Part shown: piece by piece, positions 1 to 6,107 of the stretch
How the letters are laid out: each line of letters begins with the position of its first letter
How positions within the stretch are numbered: position 1 is the stretch's first letter
Assembly: GCA_947377625.1 (NCBI GenBank)
Contig: CANCGR010000174.1
Span: 1 to 6,137 of the forward strand
DNA length: 6,137 nt
From: Gammaproteobacteria bacterium
GTDB lineage: Bacteria > Pseudomonadota > Gammaproteobacteria > Pseudomonadales > Pseudohongiellaceae
Direction of reading: 5' to 3'
The notes under the pieces: generated by a model
Databases searched by the model: none
What the model saw: the letters and a program-made list of their open reading frames with translations, nothing else
What the model was told of the DNA's origin: nothing
Translations under genes and position numbers: made by a program

Positions 1-255
1 GCCGACGCCGCGCAGATTCTGCTGACCAATGACACCACGGCCTCGATAGATGACAGTCGTAACGCGATTATTTCCAAAGGCTTGAGCGCACAGCAGACCG
101 ATAATTTGCTGGCATTGGCCAACACCAATATTGCGAACAATGCACAGCAGCTGCTTGATCAACAGGCCTTGCAGACACCACCCGTTGCATTCAGCAATGA
201 CGTGGCCACCGGCACTTCCACTGGCGGCTCGGTTGCGGTAAGTACCAGCCAGTAA
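1..255 (+). CDS. C-terminal end of an unidentified protein (5' partial)
   Basis: Frame 1 is open from the first base to a TAA at 253-255, giving 84 C-terminal residues of a protein that begins outside the window. I do not recognise the family. The visible part is rich in Ala, Asn, Gln, Thr and Ser and has no Cys or Trp. It first has helix-like stretches (around residues 20-60, with QILL, DNLLALAN and QQLLDQQAL patterns) and then a low-complexity Thr/Ser/Gly/Val tail ending in VSTSQ. Such composition is common in secreted or surface proteins, but that is only an inference. A terminator follows about 30 bases after the stop, which supports this being a genuine gene end. The downstream OmpA gene is convergent. 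Confidence 0.6.
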   Translation, partial: ADAAQILLTNDTTASIDDSRNAIISKGLSAQQTDNLLALANTNIANNAQQLLDQQALQTPPVAFSNDVATGTSTGGSVAVSTSQ

Positions 256-285
256 CTGTCAGACTCGAAATTGTTCCAGCAAGTA

Positions 286-311
286 AAAAGGCAGCCCCAG
301 GGCTGCCTTTT
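286..311. terminator. Bidirectional rho-independent terminator
   Basis: An 11-bp perfect stem is visible: AAAAGGCAGCC at 286-296 and GGCTGCCTTTT at 301-311, with loop CCAG. It is followed by GTTTTT on the + strand, and on the - strand the stem runs into a run of five T. It lies between the convergent partial gene (stop at 255) and the OmpA gene (stop at 372), so it can end both transcripts. Confidence 0.85.
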
Positions 312-371
312 GTTTTTCTGCAGATAGTTCTTGTTGAACAGTAGCAACGCGCCTTGGCTTTTTTGTTGACC

Positions 372-1496
372 TCAGCGAGTCCCGGAGACTTCCACTTCCA
401 CACGACGGTCTGGCTGCAGACAGGCTTTAAGCGCTGTCGACACGCGCCCCTGACATTGCTGTTGGGTAGTGACGGGTTTATCACTGTTAACACCTTTGGC
501 GGTGATATTGGCGCCCGGAATGCCGGCATTTACCAGATATTTTTTGACCGCATCAGCGCGACGCTCTGACAGTGCAAGGTTATATGCATGCTTGCCAATC
601 CGGTCAGTGTGGCCGGTCACGATTATCAATTCGTAACGGACACTTTTGATGTCCCTCGCCAACTTGTCGAGTTCCTGTTTGCCGGCTGCTTTCAGTTCAG
701 ACTTGTCAAAATCGAAAAGCGCGCTGGCCGCCAAGGTAATTTTCACTGGCGCAGCAGGAGCCGGTGCTGGCGGAGGCGATGGTGCCGGGGCTGGTGTTTC
801 AGCAGGCTTGGTGGCGACAATCACTGGCGCCTCCTTGCTTGCACCGAATCGGTACAACACGCTGAGCGTAAGAGTATCTACGCTGTTTTTGGTTACGCTG
901 TTGTGCTCGATCCGGTAGCGTTCCATCTCAGCTCTGACCGTGAAGCGATCATTGACTGCCAGTTGCAGACCCACACCGTAATTCTCATGTGCACCGCGAT
1001 CCTTGTGATCAACAAAACCTGCGCCCATCGCGGGGTTGCTGAAACTTTGTGAAATGCGGGCGTTATTGATGCCTACACGGGCAAAGGCCGAGAGATTGTC
1101 TTGCAGGTGCAGGGTGCCTACCAGATCAAGACTCAGGCCGCGGATCGTGGCCTTGCCTTGCTGCTGGGCGGCAGGCACTACGTTGGCGCCGTAGTTGAAC
1201 TTGCCAAGATCAAAATAGCCGCCTTCCAACGCAAAGTTGCGGTTGAATTGGTAGCCGACGAGCGCTTTGGCGGTGACATCGTCGTCGTAGGTAGAGATGA
1301 GGCTGCTGTTGTAACCCGCTGTATGCAAGCCGGCGACCACTGCGTTGACATCAACGTCGGCCCACGATTTCCCCAAGCCGAATCCGCTATACCAGCCGTC
1401 ATCCTGAGCCAGCGCGCATGGCGTTGCCAGAGCAAAAGCCGCTGCCAGCAGCGTCAAACTGAACGGGGCAAGCACGCTCACATTACTGGATTTCAT
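372..1496 (-). CDS. OmpA-family outer membrane protein
   Basis: The gene encodes a 374-residue outer-membrane protein that ties the outer membrane to peptidoglycan. Residues 1-30 form a signal peptide cleaved after ALA (ALA|QDDGWY). Residues 31-218 are an OmpA-type beta-barrel of alternating amphipathic strands (WYSGFGLGKSW, ALVGYQFNRNFALEGGYFDL, ending LSVLYRF). A Pro/Ala linker spans about 231-250. The OmpA/MotB C-terminal domain covers about 253-372 and carries TGHTDRIG and LSERRAD. Asp298 and Arg313 align with the E. coli OmpA diaminopimelate-binding residues D241 and R256 (same 15-residue spacing). Cys348 and Cys359 match the periplasmic disulfide of OmpA. The frame stays open to an ATG at 1532, but the ATG at 1496 has AGGAG five bases upstream and the signal peptide directly behind it, so it is preferred. 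The GST gene ends 69 bases upstream on the same strand; co-transcription is possible. Length is close to E. coli OmpA plus a longer linker. Confidence 0.93.
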   Translation of the reverse strand: MKSSNVSVLAPFSLTLLAAAFALATPCALAQDDGWYSGFGLGKSWADVDVNAVVAGLHTAGYNSSLISTYDDDVTAKALVGYQFNRNFALEGGYFDLGKFNYGANVVPAAQQQGKATIRGLSLDLVGTLHLQDNLSAFARVGINNARISQSFSNPAMGAGFVDHKDRGAHENYGVGLQLAVNDRFTVRAEMERYRIEHNSVTKNSVDTLTLSVLYRFGASKEAPVIVATKPAETPAPAPSPPPAPAPAAPVKITLAASALFDFDKSELKAAGKQELDKLARDIKSVRYELIIVTGHTDRIGKHAYNLALSERRADAVKKYLVNAGIPGANITAKGVNSDKPVTTQQQCQGRVSTALKACLQPDRRVEVEVSGTR

Positions 1497-1565
1497 TGCT
1501 ACTCCTGTGCGGACGCCGAGTCTCGCAACCATGAAAAAAACTTGTCGGGTACAGTGTATGTTTTC

Positions 1566-2201
1566 TCAAACACCCAGCCACTTGCGCTCGGCAGCGATCA
1601 GACCGCTGACTGACGGACGAGCAGAAAGTCGCTCATAGTACGCCGCGAGTTTCGGATATTTGGATGCGTCGATTTGCGTATCGCTGTAGGCAAGATTGAT
1701 CAGCATGCAGGTGATGGAGATGTCGCCGATGCTGATGCTGTCGCCAACCAGAAAGCCCTGCGCCGGCATCACACTTTCAAGATACGAGAACAGCAGCGGA
1801 ATCTGTTGAGCTACCAGCTCGTTGGCCTTGGCAGCATCACCCGGCACTTTGCGCATTGGCAGCAACACACGATTGACAAAAATAACTGTCGCCACCGGAA
1901 ACATCACTGTGTCGGCATATTCCTCAAACCAGATGGCTTTGCCGCGTGCTTTCGCCTCAAGTGGCAACAGTGGCGTGGCCGGATACTTCGCTTCCAGGTA
2001 GCTCACAATCGCCGTGGAGTCGGACAGCGTGTAATCACCATCCTGCAGCGCCGGAATTTTTCCGAACGGGCTGGCAGCCACAAACTGTGGATCATCGGAA
2101 TGCGGTGACATCGACCGGCTTTCCAGCGTGATGCCTTTCTCGGCAGCAAACATCAGCACTTTGCGAACAAAAGGTGAAACAGAAGAACCAAACAAAATCA
2201 T
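1566..2201 (-). CDS. Glutathione S-transferase family protein
   Basis: The gene encodes a 211-residue cytosolic GST, expected to conjugate or reduce electrophiles with glutathione; the substrate cannot be told. The thioredoxin-like N-domain (about 1-75) starts MILFGSSVSPFVRKV, placing candidate catalytic serines at 6, 7 and 9 rather than a Cys. It includes SPFGKIPAL with the cis-Pro at 50, and D61-S62 in TLSDSTAIVSYLE, the usual site that grips the glutamyl part of glutathione. The helical C-domain (about 85-205) contains FLVGDSISIGDISI, the typical N-capping box (S-x-x-D ending at Asp160) of GST folds. The frame continues upstream to 2345, but those 48 residues have no GST character. The ATG at 2201 begins exactly at the first beta strand and has GGGGG six bases upstream. 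A TATACT box lies 31 bases upstream. OmpA follows 69 bases downstream on the same strand. The gene is divergent from the PQQ dehydrogenase. Confidence 0.92.
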   Translation of the reverse strand: MILFGSSVSPFVRKVLMFAAEKGITLESRSMSPHSDDPQFVAASPFGKIPALQDGDYTLSDSTAIVSYLEAKYPATPLLPLEAKARGKAIWFEEYADTVMFPVATVIFVNRVLLPMRKVPGDAAKANELVAQQIPLLFSYLESVMPAQGFLVGDSISIGDISITCMLINLAYSDTQIDASKYPKLAAYYERLSARPSVSGLIAAERKWLGV

Positions 2202-2232
2202 GCAATGCCCCCGGGGTTTGTGATCAGCAAGC

Positions 2233-2261
2233 AGTATAGGAGGGATGGGAAAACAGCGGAA
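2233..2261 (-). promoter_or_regulatory. Possible sigma-70 promoter for the GST gene
   Basis: Read on the - strand, TATACT at 2238-2233 matches the -10 consensus at five of six bases. Seventeen bases upstream sits TTCCGC (2261-2256), a poor -35. Transcription would begin near 2226, giving a leader of about 25 bases before the ATG at 2201. The position is sensible for the GST gene and perhaps the downstream OmpA gene, but the weak -35 keeps this tentative. Confidence 0.4.
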
Positions 2262-2286
2262 GCAGTCTGTTCGGCTTACGTACGCA

Positions 2287-2310
2287 CGGCCAAATCTGCT
2301 AAGTTGGCCG
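2287..2310. repeat. Inverted repeat CGGCCAA-N10-TTGGCCG in the divergent intergenic region
   Basis: The two perfect 7-bp arms lie at 2287-2293 and 2304-2310, separated by ten bases. The centre is about 40 bases upstream of the dehydrogenase ATG. The arrangement fits either an operator for a dimeric regulator or an RNA hairpin in the dehydrogenase leader. No regulator gene is in the window, so the role is open. Confidence 0.45.
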
Positions 2311-2328
2311 CCTGATTTCTTCAGGGGA
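2311..2328 (+). promoter_or_regulatory. Ribosome binding site of the dehydrogenase, next to a small hairpin
   Basis: AGGGGA at 2323-2328 is the best Shine-Dalgarno match for the ATG at 2339, though the spacing of about 10-11 bases is long. The hairpin CCTGA (2311-2315), loop TTTCT, TCAGG (2321-2325) overlaps the start of this site and could partly hide it in the mRNA. This supports the ATG at 2339 as the start, while leaving initiation probably not very strong. Confidence 0.4.
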
Positions 2329-2338
2329 AACTTGCCAC

Positions 2339-4519
2339 ATGCCAATAAAAATACACTCCAAACACACGCTGCGTTTTACTGCGCTGATCCGACAGTTACG
2401 GACTCATTTGATTCTGCTGGCCATGCTGGCAGGCTTCGCTATTGCGAGTTGTTCCAAGCAGCCTGAGCCAACGGCAGTGCCCGCAGAACCGGTGACAGCA
2501 GCCATCAGCGCGGCCCCGGCCTTCGCAGCCGCACAACTGCAAGCACAAGCAGCGCAAAACTGGCTTACCAGTGGCGGCAGTCTGGCCAACCAACGTTTCT
2601 CGGCGTTGAGTGCGATCAACACGAGCAACATCACGCAGGTGAAAGCGGATTGGCAGACGCATCTGAAATCCGGTCTTGGCCCACAGCATAGTGGCCAGGG
2701 CGAGCCCATCGTCTTTGACGGCGTCATTTACCAGGTCACCGGCCAGAACGATGTGTTCGCCATCAGTGTCGATACCGGCGAGATTCTATGGAAATACACC
2801 GCCGGCCTTGATCCCAAGGGTGTCGTCGTGTGCTGCGGCTGGGCTGTACGCGGCTTGTCATTGGGTGAAGGCAAAGTGTTCGTGCCACGTCTGGATGCAC
2901 ACCTGCTCGCACTCGATCAGAAAACCGGTGCAGTGGTGTGGGACACTGTTGTAGCTGATCCGAAAGCCGGCTACAGCCTCACCGGAGCACCGCGCTATTA
3001 CAACGGCAAGCTCTACGCCGGCGTGGCCGGTGGTGAATACCAGACGCGCGGCAGCATGCAGGCCTTTGATGCCGGCACCGGCGCGCATCTGTGGACCTTC
3101 AACACCGTGCCCGGCCCCGACGAATTCGGCCACGACACTTGGCCAGCTGATAACGATGCATGGAAGTACGGCGGCGCGCCGATCTGGCAGACAGCGGCCA
3201 TCGACCCGGAACTGGAGACAATGTATTTCAGCACCGGCAATGCTTCGCCTGACCTCAACGGCAACATCCGCAAAGGCGACAACCTGTTCACTGTCTCCAT
3301 CCTCGCGCTCGACTTGAACACCGGCAAATATCGCTGGCACTTCCAGGAAACCCGTCACGATATCTGGGACTACGATGCCTCCAGCCCGGTGGTGTTGTTT
3401 GATGTGGAGAAAGACGGCGTCATGCGCAAAGGGCTGTCGCAGATCAGCAAGAGCGGCTACTTGTTTGTGCTTGATCGCGTTACCGGCCAAGGCCTGACTC
3501 CCATCGTTGACACCAAAGTGCCGCAGGAACCTGAGCAATTCACCTCTGCCACGCAGCCGATTCCGCAAGGCGACACGATGATTAACCACTGCATCGACAA
3601 AGCCCCGGCCGGTTGGACACTCGTCAACAACGGCTGCACGTACACGCCTTATGGCCGCAAGCCTGTGCTCTATGCCCCACTGTCAGGCTCCAACTGGATG
3701 CCAACATCCTATGATCCGCGCAGCGGCAATCTTTATGTGTGCGCCAGTGAAAGTGTTGGCGGTGCCGTGATGCAGGATTTCGGCGCCAAGGATCTGGGTG
3801 TGCAGACCGGACAGATGATTTACGGCGGAGCGTTCCAACTGCCTCAGGGCACGGCGCGTCATGCGTATCAGGTTGCCGTGGATGTGCGCACGCACAAGAT
3901 CGTGTGGAAGTTTGAATCACCAGTGGGTTGCAGTGCGGGTTCCACGGTCACTGCGGGTGGTCTGCTACTGGTCGGCCGCAGCAACGGCAAGCTGATGGCC
4001 TACGACAGCAGCAACGGCCAGGAACTGTGGTCGTATCAGCTCGACGCTCCGCCGATTCCAAGCCCGGTAGTATTCGAGCACAAGGGCAAACAAAAAATTC
4101 TGGTATTCGCCGGCGGCAGTTTGTTCGGTGGTGGTGGCAAGAGTGACAGCATGTGGCTGCTCTCGCTGGACGGCAAGTTGCCCGAAGCAGAGAAAGCCGT
4201 CAGCGCCGCACCACCACCTTCGATCAACAACGCCGGCGCCCCACCACCGGCAGCACCGGAACTGGCACTGCCTGCCGACCCGGTCAACCTCGCGCGCGGC
4301 AAGGAAATCTACGGCAGCATCTGCGTGACGTGTCATGGTGAAGATGGCCAGGGCGGTCACGCTGAAGGCGGCCCGATGCCGAAAGATTCCACGCTTGAAC
4401 ACATCTTCACCACTGCCACGCGCGGTGGCCAGAAGATGCCGCCGTTTGGCGCTGCCTTTACACCGGCAGAGTTGAAAAGCGTGGCAAGCTATGTGAAAGA
4501 AAGTGTGTTGAAGAAGTAA
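2339..4519 (+). CDS. PQQ-dependent alcohol dehydrogenase with C-terminal cytochrome c (quinohaemoprotein lipoprotein)
   Basis: The gene encodes 726 residues, usual for type II quinohaemoprotein dehydrogenases. It should oxidise an alcohol or aldehyde in the periplasm and pass electrons from PQQ to its own haem c; the substrate is unknown. Residues 1-38 hold a basic n-region, a hydrophobic stretch (LILLAMLAGFA) and lipobox IASC, so Cys38 is probably lipidated; Ser39 suggests outer-membrane sorting by E. coli rules. The beta-propeller (about 70-620) shows repeated W-motifs such as SVDTGEILW, DQKTGAVVW, DAGTGAHLW, DLNTGKYRW and DSSNGQELW. Cys165-Cys166 form the vicinal pair over PQQ; Trp283 fits the stacking residue. 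Glu233, Asn301 and Asp344 fit the metal ligands and catalytic base, with Lys371 near PQQ. Asp346 completes a D-Y-D motif. After a Pro/Ala linker (about 630-647), the cytochrome domain has CVTCH at 662-666 and probable axial Met700 in QKMPPF. It is transcribed alone, ending at a strong terminator. Confidence 0.93.
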   Translation: MPIKIHSKHTLRFTALIRQLRTHLILLAMLAGFAIASCSKQPEPTAVPAEPVTAAISAAPAFAAAQLQAQAAQNWLTSGGSLANQRFSALSAINTSNITQVKADWQTHLKSGLGPQHSGQGEPIVFDGVIYQVTGQNDVFAISVDTGEILWKYTAGLDPKGVVVCCGWAVRGLSLGEGKVFVPRLDAHLLALDQKTGAVVWDTVVADPKAGYSLTGAPRYYNGKLYAGVAGGEYQTRGSMQAFDAGTGAHLWTFNTVPGPDEFGHDTWPADNDAWKYGGAPIWQTAAIDPELETMYFSTGNASPDLNGNIRKGDNLFTVSILALDLNTGKYRWHFQETRHDIWDYDASSPVVLFDVEKDGVMRKGLSQISKSGYLFVLDRVTGQGLTPIVDTKVPQEPEQFTSATQPIPQGDTMINHCIDKAPAGWTLVNNGCTYTPYGRKPVLYAPLSGSNWMPTSYDPRSGNLYVCASESVGGAVMQDFGAKDLGVQTGQMIYGGAFQLPQGTARHAYQVAVDVRTHKIVWKFESPVGCSAGSTVTAGGLLLVGRSNGKLMAYDSSNGQELWSYQLDAPPIPSPVVFEHKGKQKILVFAGGSLFGGGGKSDSMWLLSLDGKLPEAEKAVSAAPPPSINNAGAPPPAAPELALPADPVNLARGKEIYGSICVTCHGEDGQGGHAEGGPMPKDSTLEHIFTTATRGGQKMPPFGAAFTPAELKSVASYVKESVLKK

Positions 4520-4536
4520 AGCTTACGATGCCTTAA

Positions 4537-4572
4537 AAACAAAAAACCCCGCAATTGCGGGGTTTTTTGTTT
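4537..4572. terminator. Strong bidirectional rho-independent terminator
   Basis: A 16-bp perfect stem has the core CCCCGC (4547-4552), loop AATT and GCGGGG (4557-4562). It is flanked by A-rich sequence on the left and TTTTTTGTTT on the right, so each strand has a T-run after the GC-rich core. It starts 18 bases after the dehydrogenase stop and ends 12 bases before the hydrolase stop, serving both convergent genes. Confidence 0.92.
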
Positions 4573-4583
4573 AAGCCTGGTGC

Positions 4584-5510
4584 TTATTTATCCAGCCCTT
4601 TCGACTCGGTATCCCAATTGGAATTGGTGCACAGTTCACAATCCTTGCCGACAAACATCTTGCCGGCTTTCTTGTCGCCCTTGAACTGGTACTTCAGCCA
4701 GTTGGCCGCCACGTTGGCGAACTCGCCACCGCCAGGATGATGCACAGTGGCAGTATGCCCCGCACCGTGACGTGAGCCATAAAACACCGGCAGATTATTC
4801 ACCAAGGCATAGTTGGCGTGCGAGGTGGTCATCATAAAGTCGCGCTCGCCGCCGTTGATGAACATCAGCGGACCATGCAGTTTGGCCAGCGCTTCAGTAG
4901 TGGGAAACGGTGAAGCCGGTGCTGCGCCAGCATTGGCGCTGGCAGGTTGCACGCCGGAATTGAAGACGCCGATGGTGCCTACACGCGGATCGCCACCAAG
5001 ACTGATCGACAGAAAACCGCCACACGACTGACCCATCACCGCGATGTGGCTTTTGTCGATCTTGCCCGCAAGCGGCGAACCACTGCGACCGTTTTCAGCA
5101 GAGAGCCACTCAAGCGCTCCCAGCAAATCAGCAGCATTTTCCTGACGCACCTTTTCACCGGCAATGGCAGTGGTGGTCAGCACCAGAAAACCATGGGAAG
5201 CGATGGTGCTGAGAAAATCGCTGTAACCTTTGCCTTCAATGGCACAGCCGCCATTGCCCCACAGCAGCACCGGCAAGTTGTCTTTCGCGGGGAACGCAGC
5301 AAGGTCGGTGGGCCGGAACAGGATCAGGCCGGCCGAGTTGAAAGCACCTTCCATCGTCACTTTATAAGAGCCCGCCACTGCCAGTGGCGCCCCTTCCAGC
5401 GGCAGCGTGGTGTTGATCATCTCCAGCGTGACGCCTGGTGGCTGGGCAACGGCAATGCTACCCCCCAACAGCAGGGCCAGCCCAAGACAGTGAATGGAAA
5501 TTTTACGCAT
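4584..5510 (-). CDS. Secreted alpha/beta-hydrolase (esterase/lipase-like)
   Basis: The gene encodes a 308-residue exported serine hydrolase. Residues 1-22 form a signal peptide (MRKISIHCLGLALLLGGSIAVA|QPPG). The fold shows LPVLLWGNGGC at 79-89, a likely oxyanion-hole loop; FLSTIASHGFLVLTTT at 99-114; and the nucleophile elbow GQSCGG with Ser162 in G-x-S-x-G. A probable acid is Asp224 (INGGERDF), and the probable catalytic His is 252 in GAGHTAT, with His248 as the alternative. The C-terminal tail carries C-x-x-C (Cys291, Cys294) followed by Trp299. Substrate class (ester, polyester, lipid) cannot be assigned. The frame is open upstream to 5750, but the ATG at 5510 has GAGGGG eight bases upstream and starts the signal peptide, so it is chosen. 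It is convergent with the dehydrogenase and divergent from the DUF6152-like gene. Confidence 0.88.
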   Translation of the reverse strand: MRKISIHCLGLALLLGGSIAVAQPPGVTLEMINTTLPLEGAPLAVAGSYKVTMEGAFNSAGLILFRPTDLAAFPAKDNLPVLLWGNGGCAIEGKGYSDFLSTIASHGFLVLTTTAIAGEKVRQENAADLLGALEWLSAENGRSGSPLAGKIDKSHIAVMGQSCGGFLSISLGGDPRVGTIGVFNSGVQPASANAGAAPASPFPTTEALAKLHGPLMFINGGERDFMMTTSHANYALVNNLPVFYGSRHGAGHTATVHHPGGGEFANVAANWLKYQFKGDKKAGKMFVGKDCELCTNSNWDTESKGLDK

Positions 5511-5531
5511 GAATAAAACCCCTCGATTTAT

Positions 5532-5557
5532 TGTGATGTTGGCGATTGTCATATAAC
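5532..5557 (+). promoter_or_regulatory. Weak candidate promoter for the DUF6152-like gene
   Basis: TTGTGA at 5531-5536 and TATAAC at 5552-5557 are separated by 15 bases. The -10 matches at five of six positions, but the spacing is short and the leader to the ATG at 5692 would exceed 120 bases. A second -10-like box, CATAAT at 5634-5639, lies nearer the gene; its only -35-like partner, TTGACG at 5615-5620, is just 13 bases away. Either could be real, and neither is convincing alone. Confidence 0.2.
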
Positions 5558-5691
5558 CCGCTCGCGCACAGACCTTATCATGCGCCCGTGCTTGCAGCGA
5601 ACCTGAAAGCTGCGTTGACGCGGGATTGTCGGGCATAATGGCGAGCAGTACACAACAAAAAAATTCCTCCACGCGGGGAAGGAGAAGAAGC

Positions 5692-6099
5692 ATGCAACTC
5701 AGAGGGTTAAAGACAGGCATTGTGGGACTCATGGCACTGATGCTCAGCACACCGTCGTGGGCTCATCACTCATTTGCGGCTGCTTATGATATGAAGGACG
5801 CCATCACCATCACCGGCAAGATTGTTGATGTGCGCCTGACCAATCCGCATTCGCACTTTTTTATCGACGTGGTGGACTCCAAAGGCGAGACCGTGCATTG
5901 GAGCTTTGAAGCCGGCACGCCCGGCGGCATGCTGCGCAACGGCTATTCGCCGCAGATTATCAAGCAAGGCGACACGGTGACGATCAAAGGCTTCCGTGCA
6001 CGCAACGAATCCAACAACGGCATGCTGACTGAACTGGTGACCGCCGATGGCACCGTCTATGGCATGTTCGGTCCGCAGCAAAGCGCTGGCGCGAAGTGA
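5692..6099 (+). CDS. Small secreted protein resembling DUF6152
   Basis: The gene encodes 135 residues with a signal peptide at 1-24 (MQLRGLKTGIVGLMALMLSTPSWA) and a predicted cut before HHSFAAAYD. The start HHSFAAAYD, NPHSHFFIDVVD (51-62), VHWSFEAGTPGGMLRNGY (68-85), GDTVTIKGFRARN (93-105) and an ADGTVYGM end are the pattern I recall for DUF6152, a family of unknown function; this is recognition from memory, not a search. The layout of short beta strands suggests a small beta-barrel. Mature His25-His26 plus His53 and His55 are possible metal ligands. The frame is open back to 5626, but the ATG at 5692 has AAGGAG seven bases upstream and leads straight into the signal peptide. Another gene starts eight bases after the stop, so the two are probably one operon and may act together in the periplasm. 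Confidence 0.83.
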   Translation: MQLRGLKTGIVGLMALMLSTPSWAHHSFAAAYDMKDAITITGKIVDVRLTNPHSHFFIDVVDSKGETVHWSFEAGTPGGMLRNGYSPQIIKQGDTVTIKGFRARNESNNGMLTELVTADGTVYGMFGPQQSAGAK

Positions 6100-6107
6100 G
6101 GATGTTC

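Noticed and set aside
1497..1565. Possible separate promoter between GST and OmpA (TACACT near the GST end)
   Set aside because: No -35-like sequence at a workable distance, so not listed as a feature; OmpA may be driven from upstream or by a promoter I cannot recognise.
588..1613. Two + strand open frames (588-1052 and 1101-1613) opposite the OmpA gene
   Set aside because: The - strand frame has a signal peptide, barrel strands and an OmpA domain throughout; the + frames have no coherent protein features.
2202..2345. Upstream extension of the GST frame by 48 codons
   Set aside because: It overlaps the divergent gene start and regulatory region, has no GST homology character, and the inner ATG begins exactly at the fold.
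2858..3589. Long open frame of 243 codons on the - strand inside the dehydrogenase
   Set aside because: It is antisense to a gene with clear PQQ motifs, shows no recognisable domain, and is explained by codon bias of the + strand gene.
3965..4402. Open frame on the - strand opposite the propeller end and cytochrome domain
   Set aside because: Antisense shadow; the + strand has CVTCH and W-motifs in frame.
5615..5639. TTGACG and CATAAT as a sigma-70 promoter pair
   Set aside because: The boxes match individually, but 13 bases is too short a spacer for a normal sigma-70 promoter; noted only as an alternative -10.
5626..5691. Upstream extension of the DUF6152-like frame by 22 codons
   Set aside because: It would read through the AAGGAG ribosome site and put a polar stretch ahead of the signal peptide.
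5511..5750. Upstream extension of the hydrolase frame by 80 codons
   Set aside because: It would overlap the DUF6152-like gene and bury the signal peptide inside the protein; the ATG at 5510 has a good Shine-Dalgarno.
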